DNA of 64,000 nt, taken from positions 1 to 64,000 of the forward strand of contig NZ_FOHZ01000011.1 of assembly GCF_900111555.1 (NCBI RefSeq). The letters run 5' to 3'. The stretch comes from Marinobacter segnicrescens (GTDB taxonomy: Bacteria; Pseudomonadota; Gammaproteobacteria; Pseudomonadales; Oleiphilaceae). Below, piece by piece: positions 15,891 to 24,357 of the stretch. Within the stretch, counting starts at the first letter, position 1. Every line of letters begins with the position of its first letter. Below the pieces are notes generated by a model. That model saw only the letters and a program-made list of their open reading frames with translations. It searched no databases and had not been told where the DNA came from. A program made the translations under genes and the position numbers.

Positions 15891-18077
15891 ATGCCCAAGC
15901 AGTGGGCACCCTCCCGAATCCTTTCTGCGGGTCTGATTGCCGGACTCGGTTTGCTGTTAATGGCGATTTACCTTGCCAGCAGCCTGCCGTATCTGGGCAT
16001 TCGCACCGCGCCCGGCCAGGACGGGGTCCTCGTTACCTCGGTCAGTAATAGCTCTCCGCTGGCTGACATTGTCGCAGCGGGCGATGAGATCCTGGCCGTC
16101 GGCAACAGGCATGGCGAGTTCCGCCTGGAACCACCGGATGGCATGAGGGAACCCGATGACAACAGCCATTTCGATGCCTACAACCGTTTTTTCGAGCGGC
16201 AGGCCCGGATCTGGCCGTTGCTCGAGACCGAAAGGCTCTCTCTCCGGGTACAGAGAGGCGGAAGCCCGGCTCTGCTGGAATACGAGCCCGAGTGGGTAAC
16301 CATCGCCGTTGCACCAGCCACCCACCCCTCAGAGCTTCCAGCCAGCTTCTGGTACCAGGTGATCTGTGGCCTGCTGATTTTCTGGATGGGTATTGCGGCC
16401 TGGGCGTTCGCCCAGAACGAGCGTGGTCCCTTTTTCTATGCCCTGGCGGGCTTTGCGATGGCGATTGCCATCACCACCAGCGCCGTGTATACCACCCGTG
16501 CACTGGCTTTGCCGGCCGACCTGTTTCTCGGCCTCTCCCGCGTTAATCAGCTTGGCGCCATGTTGTTTGCCGGGGCGGGGACCACCCTGTTGTGGTATTA
16601 CCCGACACGCATCAGTCCTTTTCGTTTCGAATGGTTGATGGTTCTGCTGGTCGGCCTGATCCTGACGGCCAATTGGGGGCAATGGGTGTCCAGCCTGGAC
16701 TTCATTGCCCGGGTAACGCTGCTTGGCTGGGCCACGGCGGATATTGTACTCGCCGTAGTTCAGTGGCGGCGTACCCGGCGTGAGCCAGTGGCGCGGGCCC
16801 GGCTTAAATGGTTCGTCTACGCCTGGTTCAGCGGCGTGATTGCCTATATGTCACTGGTGGTTGCCCCACAGCTGATCGGGCTGCCCTCGGTGCTTCACCA
16901 GCAGTATGCCTGGGGTTTCTTCGTTTTGACCTACCTCGGCATTGCGCTGGGTATTGTCCGTTATCGCCTGTTTGACCTGGACCGATGGATTCTGATGGCC
17001 TGGTTCTGGTTTGCCTGCGGCATCCTGATCCTGCTGTTTGATGGCATCTTCCTGGTCTGGCTCAACCTTCAGCAGGATCTGAGCCTGGTTATGAGCCTGA
17101 TTGTCGTAGGCTGGATTTACTTTCCGTTACGCCAGTTGTTGCTGTCAAAGCTGCAGCCCTCGTCGCGCCGCAAGGACCTGTGGAACCAGCTTTCGTCGAT
17201 GATCAGCCATGCCTTTGACGCCCACCATAATCCCGATCAGCAATGGCAGGAGGCGCTGCAAACCTCCTTCGCACCCCTGAAGCTCAGCAAGAGCCGGACG
17301 CCGGCGAGCCAGGCGGAGATCGTGAACGATGGCCTGCGCCTTCGTGTACCCATGCTTGACCAACAATCCAGCCTGGTGCTGAGTTACGCCAACCAGGGGC
17401 ACCGCCTGTTTGACCGGGAAGACCTTCAGTTTACTACCCAGGCCCTGGACCTTTTCCGCTATGCCCAACATTACCGGGACTCGTTCCGCCAAGGTGTCCA
17501 GACTGAGAGGAAACGTGTGGCGCGGGACCTCCACGATGATGTGGGCGCACGTCTGCTTTCCATCGTCTACCGCACGCAGGACTCAGAACTTCGTAACCTG
17601 GCCCGGGAAGCCCTGCATGAACTGAGGGATGTGATTCAGGGCCTGCAGAAGCAGACAGTCCACCTGGATGTAAGCTTCGAGCGGTGGCGAAACGAAGCCC
17701 GGACACGGTGCGAGCTGTTCGGTATCGATCTGAACATGACCCTGTCCCCCGAAGCCGCCACCATGGATTTCACCAGCCGCGCAGACCGAAACCTCACCAG
17801 CATTATCCGGGAAATTATCAGCAATTCCCTGCGGCACGCACAGGCGTCACACATTGAGCTCACACTTTACCGTGAAGGGGGCCAACTGGTTCTTGAGGCC
17901 CGGGATGACGGCATCGGCTGGCCACACGATATGACAGAGAGCCATATGGGCATAGGTATCCACAGTATCAGCGAGCGGTGTACCGAACTGCATGGAAGCA
18001 TGGCGCTTTTCTGCCCGATCCAGGGTGGTGCCGGCATCTGTTGCCTGATACCAGAAAGTGCAGAGGAGGCAAAATGA
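15891..18077 (+). CDS. Membrane sensor histidine kinase with extracytoplasmic PDZ domain (NarL/DesK class)
   Basis: 728 residues. A first membrane helix (about 9-29) is followed by a PDZ-like module (DGVLVTSVSNSSPLADIVAAGDEILAVG, about 39-70) in a periplasmic region to about 150. Then come about eight hydrophobic segments to residue 420. The HisKA_3 dimerisation box has RKRVARDLHDDVGARL with the phospho-acceptor His near 546, and the ATPase domain has NSLRHAQ and DDGIGW. The stop overlaps the response regulator start by 4 bp (ATGA), so they form one operon and cognate pair. The ligand is unknown; the PDZ domain suggests sensing of a protein C-terminus or of proteolysis in the envelope. Confidence 0.9.
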   Translation: MPKQWAPSRILSAGLIAGLGLLLMAIYLASSLPYLGIRTAPGQDGVLVTSVSNSSPLADIVAAGDEILAVGNRHGEFRLEPPDGMREPDDNSHFDAYNRFFERQARIWPLLETERLSLRVQRGGSPALLEYEPEWVTIAVAPATHPSELPASFWYQVICGLLIFWMGIAAWAFAQNERGPFFYALAGFAMAIAITTSAVYTTRALALPADLFLGLSRVNQLGAMLFAGAGTTLLWYYPTRISPFRFEWLMVLLVGLILTANWGQWVSSLDFIARVTLLGWATADIVLAVVQWRRTRREPVARARLKWFVYAWFSGVIAYMSLVVAPQLIGLPSVLHQQYAWGFFVLTYLGIALGIVRYRLFDLDRWILMAWFWFACGILILLFDGIFLVWLNLQQDLSLVMSLIVVGWIYFPLRQLLLSKLQPSSRRKDLWNQLSSMISHAFDAHHNPDQQWQEALQTSFAPLKLSKSRTPASQAEIVNDGLRLRVPMLDQQSSLVLSYANQGHRLFDREDLQFTTQALDLFRYAQHYRDSFRQGVQTERKRVARDLHDDVGARLLSIVYRTQDSELRNLAREALHELRDVIQGLQKQTVHLDVSFERWRNEARTRCELFGIDLNMTLSPEAATMDFTSRADRNLTSIIREIISNSLRHAQASHIELTLYREGGQLVLEARDDGIGWPHDMTESHMGIGIHSISERCTELHGSMALFCPIQGGAGICCLIPESAEEAK

Positions 18078-18739
18078 GGAAGATTCTGGTCGTGGAGGAC
18101 CTGAGGGATGCTCAAAAGTGGTTACAGGAAGCCGCACTGCAGGCCTTTCCTTCAGCACAGGTCTCTTGCTGCACGACACTCAAGAGGGCCCTGCTCTGGA
18201 TCCGGGAGGAAACGCCGGATATCTGCCTTGTCGACCTCAAACTGCCGGATGGCACCGGGGTGGACTTTATTGAAGCTTGTCGCACCCGTCACCCGGGATG
18301 CCATCAGGTGGTCACCACCATTTACGACGACGATATTCACCTGATGCCGGCATTACAGGCAGGTGCGAGTGGTTACCTGCTGAAGGATGAACCCCAGACG
18401 GCCATCGCCGGCGCGCTCCGCTCCGTGGTAACGGATGGATCACCACCTCTGTCGCCATTGATTGCTCGCCGGATGCTGGAGCATTACCGCCAACGCCCGC
18501 TACCCGGCGAACCGGTTAACGACCTGGAAGCAGAGGGGCAGGAATCCCTCAGTCCCAGGGAACAGCAAACCCTGGCCCTGATTGCTGAAGGCCACACCAT
18601 TGCCAGGGCAGCGGACCTGATGGGCGTCAGCTATCACACGGCGGCCCGCCATGTGAAAAACGTCTACGGCAAGCTGGGCATCAACAGCCGTGCCGAGGCG
18701 GTACGTGAGGCAATTCGCATCGGGTTGTACTCTCCCTGA
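18074..18739 (+). CDS. NarL/FixJ-type response regulator
   Basis: 221 residues from the ATG at 18074, which overlaps the kinase stop and is preceded by GAGGAGG. The receiver domain has KILVVEDLRD at the start, the phospho-acceptor Asp in CLVDLKLPDG and a conserved Lys in GASGYLLKDE. A LuxR-type helix-turn-helix at about 150-215 (LSPREQQTLALIAEGHTIARAADLMGVSYHTAARHVKNVYGKLGI) binds DNA. It is the output partner of the PDZ kinase. Its target genes are unknown; the divergent lipoprotein at 14246 is a candidate by position only. Confidence 0.93.
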   Translation: MRKILVVEDLRDAQKWLQEAALQAFPSAQVSCCTTLKRALLWIREETPDICLVDLKLPDGTGVDFIEACRTRHPGCHQVVTTIYDDDIHLMPALQAGASGYLLKDEPQTAIAGALRSVVTDGSPPLSPLIARRMLEHYRQRPLPGEPVNDLEAEGQESLSPREQQTLALIAEGHTIARAADLMGVSYHTAARHVKNVYGKLGINSRAEAVREAIRIGLYSP

Positions 18740-18828
18740 AGCCCCCCTGCCCTTTCACAACTGACAACACCGAACACACCCATTACAGGCAAAGAGACTG
18801 CGGCCGTTCTGGCAGGCGGCAGCCTGGC

Positions 18829-20112
18829 TCAGCTTTCCCTCACCCGCGCGCCCAGGCTGCGTAGCTTGGCCGCAAAGTCTACGTAACCCCTTGAGATCTG
18901 CCAGGCATCGGTGATGGTGGTCTCGCTATCTGCCGTCAATCCGCACAGCGCCAGTGCTGCCCCTGCCCGCAAGTCCAGGGCTTTGACGGTGGCACCGTAG
19001 AGGCCGCCGCCGTTACCGTGGATGCGCAGCATGTCGCCAGTAACTTCGTAGTGCAGCCCCATTTTGGCCATTTCTTCGGCGTAACCGTAGCGGCCCGGGA
19101 AGCGCAGATCGACGATGCGGGATTCCCCCCTGGCCTTCGCACCCCAGGCGGCGAGGATGGGCTGCACGTCGGAGTTGATGCCCGGATGGGGGCCGGTACT
19201 GATTTCGATGGGGTAGCAGCAGCCTCCCCGCACGATCAGTGAGTTGTCACCCTGATACAGTTTGGCGCCGGCGGCCCGAAGGTGGGCAAGCACCACTTCC
19301 AGGTCGCCGTAGGGGAAGTCTTTGATTTCGATGTCGCCTTCCGTGATCACCGCGGCGGCCAGCCAGGTGACGGCTTCCATGTTGTCGGGGATAACCCGAT
19401 GCTCAGTACCGTTGAGGCCTTCCACGCCGGTGACTTCGATATGCTCCTGGCCGAATACACGGATTTGCGCGCCCATACCCCTCAGCAGGGCAATCAGGTC
19501 GAGGATTTCCGGGCGGATGTGGGGATTCCAGATGCGGGTGACGCCCCGTGCCAGGGTGCCGGCGATCACGGCGTTCTCGGTGGCGCCGGTTGAGCGCAGG
19601 GGCAGATGGATATCTGTGCCTTTCAGACCATCCGGGGCGCTGGCACAGAGGTAGTCGCCGTCTTCCCAGACCTTTGCGCCTAGCCTTTCCAGCAGCATAA
19701 CGTGCAGGTCGTACTTGCGCTCTCCAAGCTTGCAGCCACCGGGTAAGGGTACGGCCGCCTCGCCGGTGCGGGCTGTCAGCGCCCCGAGAATCAGCAGGGT
19801 ATTGCGGATGGAGCGACCATCCCATTCCAGACGCTGGCTGAGGGGGTCATTCTCGGCGATGGTGATGGTGTCATCACCAGCCTGTACGGTTGTTTTGCCC
19901 AGCGCTTCCAGCATTTCCACGTGGATGCGGGCATCCAGCAGGCCAGCCGGGTAGTTGGTCAGGGTAACGTTGCCATCCGTCAGCAGGCTGGCCGCCAGCA
20001 GGCGCAACGCGGAGTTCTTGGCGCCGCTGACCTTGACCAGCCCTTCTAGATGCCCACGGGAAATACTGAGGGTGTTGAATGCTTCCACGGTTACCTTCCT
20101 GGTTTGAGTCAT
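18829..20112 (-). CDS. murA: UDP-N-acetylglucosamine 1-carboxyvinyltransferase (MurA family)
   Basis: 427 residues from the ATG at 20110-20112; an ATG at 20139 with AGGTAG upstream would add nine residues. The family transfers enolpyruvate from PEP to UDP-GlcNAc, the first committed step of peptidoglycan synthesis. SGAKNSALRLL carries the Lys/Asn pair near the start. The catalytic Cys is in PLPGGCKLGERKYDLH, the general-base Asp in PGINSDVQ, and RAGAAL near the end holds the conserved Arg. The loop after the Cys differs from the usual GARPVDLH, so this may be a second, divergent MurA; the standard copy in this group normally sits beside ibaG and hisG. It follows cysQ on the same strand. Confidence 0.8.
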   Translation of the reverse strand: MTQTRKVTVEAFNTLSISRGHLEGLVKVSGAKNSALRLLAASLLTDGNVTLTNYPAGLLDARIHVEMLEALGKTTVQAGDDTITIAENDPLSQRLEWDGRSIRNTLLILGALTARTGEAAVPLPGGCKLGERKYDLHVMLLERLGAKVWEDGDYLCASAPDGLKGTDIHLPLRSTGATENAVIAGTLARGVTRIWNPHIRPEILDLIALLRGMGAQIRVFGQEHIEVTGVEGLNGTEHRVIPDNMEAVTWLAAAVITEGDIEIKDFPYGDLEVVLAHLRAAGAKLYQGDNSLIVRGGCCYPIEISTGPHPGINSDVQPILAAWGAKARGESRIVDLRFPGRYGYAEEMAKMGLHYEVTGDMLRIHGNGGGLYGATVKALDLRAGAALALCGLTADSETTITDAWQISRGYVDFAAKLRSLGARVRES

Positions 20113-20170
20113 GGGGTGTGGCCCCATGCTTGGCTTCATGCCCCAACTACCTGGCTGGGGTGTTAACTTT

Positions 20171-20941
20171 TCAGGCGTTGTACCAGGCGCCCGATGCCAC
20201 AAAATACGGATTCAGCACATCTTCCTTTCCGTACGCCAACGGCGTGCCATCGAGCTGGGTGACCTTGCCACCAGCAGCGACCAACACGGCGTGGGCCGCG
20301 CCGGTGTCCCATTCGCAGGTGGGGCCCAGGCGTGGGTAGATATCGGCCTGGCCTTCCGCAATGCGGCAGAACTTGAGGCTGCTGCCGGCCTGGACCAGCT
20401 CGTGGTCACCCAGCTGCTCGATAAAGGTGCGGGTCTCTTCGTTCATGTGATTCTTGCTGGCCACGGCGCGAACCGCTTTGGGCGGGTTGACCACTTCCAG
20501 CTTGCGGGTACTGCCGTCCGCTTCACGCTTCCAGGCGCCTTGCCCCTTGATGCCCCAGTAGGCTTCTTCGAGGGCCGGGGCGGTGACCACACCCATCACG
20601 GGCTCACCGTTTTCAATCAGGGCGATATTGACGGTGAATTCACCAGTGCGGTTGGTGAAATCCTTGGTACCATCAATGGGGTCCACCAGCCAGAAGCGGG
20701 CCCAGCCTTTGCGCTCGTCCCAGGGGGCATTGGCGGATTCTTCGGACAGGATGGGAATGTCCGGCGTCAGCGCCTTGAGCCCGTCCACGATCACGTGGTG
20801 GCTGGCGATATCAGCGGCGGTAATCGGGCTATTGTCGTCCTTGGTCTGCACCTCGAAATCGGTCTGGTAGATTTCCATGACCTTGCGGCTTGCGGCGTCG
20901 GCGATTTCGAGAACTTTGTCCAGCAGGGATTGGTGGTTCAT
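20171..20941 (-). CDS. cysQ: 3'(2'),5'-bisphosphate nucleotidase CysQ
   Basis: 256 residues of the inositol-monophosphatase superfamily. It hydrolyses 3'-phosphoadenosine 5'-phosphate to AMP, clearing the by-product of sulfate assimilation. The metal-binding motifs are in place: DNSPITAAD, LSEES, and FWLVDPIDGTKDF, with a final CEWDTGAAHAVLVAAGG. It is 58 bp upstream of the MurA-family gene and divergent from the metallo-beta-lactamase gene at 21089. The gene is usually constitutive; nothing special is seen in the promoter region. Confidence 0.95.
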   Translation of the reverse strand: MNHQSLLDKVLEIADAASRKVMEIYQTDFEVQTKDDNSPITAADIASHHVIVDGLKALTPDIPILSEESANAPWDERKGWARFWLVDPIDGTKDFTNRTGEFTVNIALIENGEPVMGVVTAPALEEAYWGIKGQGAWKREADGSTRKLEVVNPPKAVRAVASKNHMNEETRTFIEQLGDHELVQAGSSLKFCRIAEGQADIYPRLGPTCEWDTGAAHAVLVAAGGKVTQLDGTPLAYGKEDVLNPYFVASGAWYNA

Positions 20942-21088
20942 TGAGATTCCTGATTCGTTGAAGCGTTCATCGGCAAAGCAATTAGTGTATCAGCCCCCAG
21001 TAAGCGACTCACATCTTTGCACCAGATCAATGCTCGCTGATAAGCTATGCTCCATAGTGAAAGCACAACTCTCCAGAAGGATACCCGG

Positions 21089-22450
21089 ATGAAATTACAG
21101 TTCCTTGGCGGCACAGGCACGGTTACCGGCTCACGCTATCTGCTCAGCGATGACAAGCATCGTATGCTGGTGGATTGTGGCATGTATCAGGGCGTAAAGA
21201 CGTTACGACGTCGTAACTGGGCACCCTTCCCCGTGGAGCCACATACCATCGATGCGGTGGTGCTGACCCATGCCCACATCGACCACACCGGCTACCTGCC
21301 GGCGCTGGTGAAGAATGGCTTCAAGGGCAAGATCTACTGCACCAAGGCTACCCATGAGTTGTGCAAGGTGCTGCTGCCGGATGCCGGCTACCTGCAGGAA
21401 GAAGATGCCAAGTACGCCTTCCGCAAGAAGTTCTCGAAGCACGAGCATCCCGAGCCCCTGTTCACCGAGAAAGATGCCTACGAGGCCCTGAAGCACTTCG
21501 AATCGCTGCACTACCACGAGGAATTCGAACCGGTGAAGGGCTTCCATGTGACCTTTACGCCAGCCGGGCATATTCTGGGCTCGTCCTGCGTGCATGTCCG
21601 TCACGCTGGCCACGACCGCACAGTGGTATTCAGCGGCGACGTGGGCCGGCAGAACGATGTCATTATGCGGCCGCCGGAGCCGATCCAGAAAGCGGATGTA
21701 CTGGTGTGTGAGTCCACCTACGGCGACCGCCTGCACGGGGAAACCGACCCGGAGCAAGAACTGACCGACATTATCAGCACCACAGCGGCCCGGGGTGGCG
21801 TGGTGCTCATGCCGGCGTTTGCCGTGGGACGGGCGCAAATGCTGCTGTACCTGGTACACAAGCTGATGGCTCAGGGCAAGATTCCCAAACTGCCGGTGTA
21901 CCTGAACAGCCCCATGGCGATCCGCGCCACGGAGATCTTTTGCCGGCACCACAAGGAACACCGGCTGAACCAGGCCCAGTGCGAACTGATCGATGACAAC
22001 ACCCACTTTGTGCGTTCGGTGGAGGAGTCCATCGAACTGACCACGAAGAAGTTCCCCGCGATCATCATTTCCGCCAGCGGCATGGCCAGCGGTGGCCGGG
22101 TGCTGCACCACCTGAAAATGCTACTGCCCAACCCCCGCAACAGCATTGTCTTCGCCGGCTTCCAGGCCCCCGGTACCCGGGGCGATGCCATGGTGAATGG
22201 CGTGGAGTCGGTCAAGATTCACGGTGAGTACTGGCCGGTGAAGGCGGAGATTCACAACCTGGATTCGCTTTCGGCCCATGGCGACTATGCCGAGATCCTC
22301 GAGTGGCTGGGTCAGGGCCAGCTGAAGCCCGAGAAAGTCTACATCACCCACGGCGAAATGTTGGCTGCGGACGTTATGCGCAAGCGAGTGCGCGAGCGGT
22401 TCGGCTGGGACTGTGAGGTACCGGAGTTGTTTCAGGAGGTGGAGATCTGA
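21089..22450 (+). CDS. Beta-CASP metallo-beta-lactamase RNA-processing protein
   Basis: 453 residues from the ATG at 21089, which has AGAAGG 8 bp upstream. The N-terminal zinc site reads LTHAHIDHTGYLP (HxHxDH). PAGHILGSSCV and FSGDVGR supply further ligands. The middle is the beta-CASP domain (ESTYGDRLH...GGVVLMPAFAVGRAQ). The end is the RNA-specificity region (GFQAPGTRG, LSAHGD, ITHGE). This is the YSH1/CPSF-73-like bacterial group, expected to be a zinc-dependent RNase in the cytoplasm. Its role in gammaproteobacteria is poorly defined. It is transcribed alone and ends 162 bp before tsdB. Confidence 0.92.
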   Translation: MKLQFLGGTGTVTGSRYLLSDDKHRMLVDCGMYQGVKTLRRRNWAPFPVEPHTIDAVVLTHAHIDHTGYLPALVKNGFKGKIYCTKATHELCKVLLPDAGYLQEEDAKYAFRKKFSKHEHPEPLFTEKDAYEALKHFESLHYHEEFEPVKGFHVTFTPAGHILGSSCVHVRHAGHDRTVVFSGDVGRQNDVIMRPPEPIQKADVLVCESTYGDRLHGETDPEQELTDIISTTAARGGVVLMPAFAVGRAQMLLYLVHKLMAQGKIPKLPVYLNSPMAIRATEIFCRHHKEHRLNQAQCELIDDNTHFVRSVEESIELTTKKFPAIIISASGMASGGRVLHHLKMLLPNPRNSIVFAGFQAPGTRGDAMVNGVESVKIHGEYWPVKAEIHNLDSLSAHGDYAEILEWLGQGQLKPEKVYITHGEMLAADVMRKRVRERFGWDCEVPELFQEVEI

Positions 22451-22518
22451 AGGCGTGTACCGGTCAGGTCCCTATCGTCACTGGCTCATGGAGAGCACGA
22501 TGCATAAGGGGGCTATTA

Positions 22519-22532
22519 TTGATAGCTATCAA
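22519..22532 (+). promoter_or_regulatory. FNR/Anr box upstream of tsdB-tsdA
   Basis: TTGATAGCTATCAA is a perfect match to the FNR/Anr consensus TTGAT-N4-ATCAA and a perfect 14-bp palindrome. Its centre is 87 bp before the tsdB start codon. A TGCAAT at 22551-22556 could serve as the -10, which would put the box near -40, the class II activating position. Anaerobic induction of the downstream cytochrome operon is inferred. Confidence 0.78.
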
Positions 22533-22612
22533 ATTAACACCATGTTGACCTGCAATCGCCCGCGCCATGGCCCACACTGTCAGCGATACATACCGACGAG
22601 AGGGAACTGACC

Positions 22613-23260
22613 GTGAAGCTCTTACCTATCACCCTGATTGCCATAGGTGCCGCCGCCCTGCCCGGCTGGGCCTTTGCCGCCACTGACGGCGACCCCCAGA
22701 AGGGCAAGGAAGCTGCTGTGGTATGCGTTGCCTGCCACCAGGCTGATGGCACCGGCAAGAACAACCCCAATGGCGAATCCTGGCCGCAACTGGCCGGGCT
22801 GGACGCTGCCTACCTCGCCAAGCAGTTGAGCGACTACAAGTCCGGGCAACGTGAAAACGCCACCATGAAGCCCTTTGCCAACATGCTGTCGGAGCAACAG
22901 GTTGCCGATGTGGCCGCCTACTACAGCCAGCTGACGCCCAGCCAGGGCCAGGGTGGCGAGAATGCGGACGAAGCCACGCTGGCTCGTGGCGAAATGCTCG
23001 CACAACGTGGCGACTGGGCGGACTACATTGTCTCCTGCAAGAGCTGCCACGGACCGGGCAACCAGGGTGCTGGCGAGGCTTTCCCGGGCATTGCCGGCCA
23101 GCATGCCGGTTACATCGAGGCCCAGCTCAAAGCCTGGCAGGCAGGCACCCGCAAGAACGACCCGCAGGACCTGATGGGCACCATTGCGCGGCGCATGAGT
23201 GATGAGGACATCCGTGCGGTCGCCGCCTGGCTGTCCACCCAGCCCCCGCAGTCCAACTGA
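22613..23260 (+). CDS. tsdB: Dihaem cytochrome c4-type electron acceptor, probable TsdB
   Basis: 215 residues starting at GTG 22613, with AGAGGGA upstream. A Sec signal peptide (LPITLIAIGAAALPGWAFA) directs it to the periplasm. Two haem-c sites are present, CVACH near residue 42 and CKSCH near 143, one in each cytochrome c4-like half, each followed by a Met ligand region. It precedes a TsdA homologue by 14 bp with its own AAGGAGA, so the two form an operon. TsdB proteins are the natural electron partners of TsdA in other proteobacteria. A general cytochrome c4 role in electron transfer to a terminal oxidase is the alternative. Confidence 0.82.
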   Translation: MKLLPITLIAIGAAALPGWAFAATDGDPQKGKEAAVVCVACHQADGTGKNNPNGESWPQLAGLDAAYLAKQLSDYKSGQRENATMKPFANMLSEQQVADVAAYYSQLTPSQGQGGENADEATLARGEMLAQRGDWADYIVSCKSCHGPGNQGAGEAFPGIAGQHAGYIEAQLKAWQAGTRKNDPQDLMGTIARRMSDEDIRAVAAWLSTQPPQSN

Positions 23261-23274
23261 AAGGAGACGAAGCC

Positions 23275-24285
23275 ATGAAACCGACGTTCGCCATCACAGC
23301 ACTGGCCGGCTCTCTCCTGCTTGCCGGGGGAGTAGCGGCCAACGAGCGCACTGAAGACTACCTGAACACGCTGACCGAACTGGGCTATCCGGCGCCCAAA
23401 GAGAACCAGCTGGTGCATATTCCACCCACCATGCAGGACCTGGAAGCGTCCGACATGCACCCGGAGCTGAAACGGGTTATCCGTCGTGGCTATGACCTGT
23501 TTACCGATACCCAGCAACTTCGCGGCGAGAACGTGTTCAACAACATGAACTGCTCCAGCTGCCACCTGGGCGAAGGCCGCATGCCGTTCAGTGCTCCGGT
23601 GTGGCCCGCTGCGGTCACCCTGCCCAACTTCCGGGGCAAGAACGGCCACGTCAACAACCTGGAAGAGCGCATCGCCGGCTGTTTCACCTATTCCATGAAC
23701 GGCAAGCCACCGGAGTATGGCAGTGACAACATGCTGGCCCTGGCCGCCTATCACCAGTGGCTGGCCAAGGGTGTCGAGATGTATCCGGAGAAGCCCATTT
23801 ACGGCCGTGGCTTCCCGGCCCCGGAACGTCCGGAAGAGCTGAGCTACGCCAATGGTGAAAAGCTTTACCAGGAGCAATGCGCCGTCTGTCACAGTGAAAA
23901 CGGTGAAGGCTTGCAGGTGGATGGCAAGACGGTCTTCCCCGCACCCTGGGGAGACGGCTCCAATAACTGGGGCGCTGGCATTGTGCGGGTGTTTACGGCA
24001 GCCGGCTTTATCAAGAACAACATGCCGCTGGGTCAGCCCCTGTCACTGAGTGACCAGGAAGCCTGGGACATTGCCTATTACATCAGCAACCAGGAACGAC
24101 CCCAGGACCCCCGTTACACCGGTGATGTAAAGGAAACCCTGGAAAAATATGGCCCCACCTTCCACAAGCACTCGCTTTACGGACAGGCCAGTGAGGCCAC
24201 CGGCGAGACCCTTGGGGATCACGACAACACGGGTGAGAAAGACTTCCTGAAGCCGGATACCGTGCGGCCCAGGACGTTCGAGTAA
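23275..24285 (+). CDS. tsdA: Thiosulfate dehydrogenase / tetrathionate reductase TsdA
   Basis: 336 residues with a Sec signal peptide (about 1-22). TsdA is a periplasmic dihaem enzyme that joins two thiosulfates into tetrathionate, or runs in reverse in some bacteria. The first haem site is CSSCH near residue 93. It is followed by ERIAGCFTYSMNGKPP, where the Cys is the unusual axial haem ligand that defines TsdA. The second haem site is CAVCH near 205, with NNMPLG supplying its Met. The operon with tsdB and the FNR box upstream point to use under oxygen limitation. Which direction the enzyme runs in this organism cannot be told from sequence. Confidence 0.87.
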   Translation: MKPTFAITALAGSLLLAGGVAANERTEDYLNTLTELGYPAPKENQLVHIPPTMQDLEASDMHPELKRVIRRGYDLFTDTQQLRGENVFNNMNCSSCHLGEGRMPFSAPVWPAAVTLPNFRGKNGHVNNLEERIAGCFTYSMNGKPPEYGSDNMLALAAYHQWLAKGVEMYPEKPIYGRGFPAPERPEELSYANGEKLYQEQCAVCHSENGEGLQVDGKTVFPAPWGDGSNNWGAGIVRVFTAAGFIKNNMPLGQPLSLSDQEAWDIAYYISNQERPQDPRYTGDVKETLEKYGPTFHKHSLYGQASEATGETLGDHDNTGEKDFLKPDTVRPRTFE

Positions 24286-24298
24286 CAGGGCCGGATGG

Positions 24299-24327
24299 TT
24301 AAAGGCCTCCATAACGGAGGCCTTTAA
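24299..24327. terminator. Bidirectional hairpin between tsdA and the gene at 24358
   Basis: Perfect 12-bp arms (TTAAAGGCCTCC / GGAGGCCTTTAA) separated by a 5-nt loop. The A/T at the outer ends serve as a short T-run in both directions, which suits a terminator shared by two convergent genes. Confidence 0.8.
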
Positions 24328-24357
24328 CTGCTACCAAAACCCGCACCAGCGCAACAG

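Noticed and set aside
21203..22111. 302-codon minus-strand open frame
   Set aside because: Antisense to the beta-CASP protein and rich in His/Val/Gln as expected for a shadow frame.
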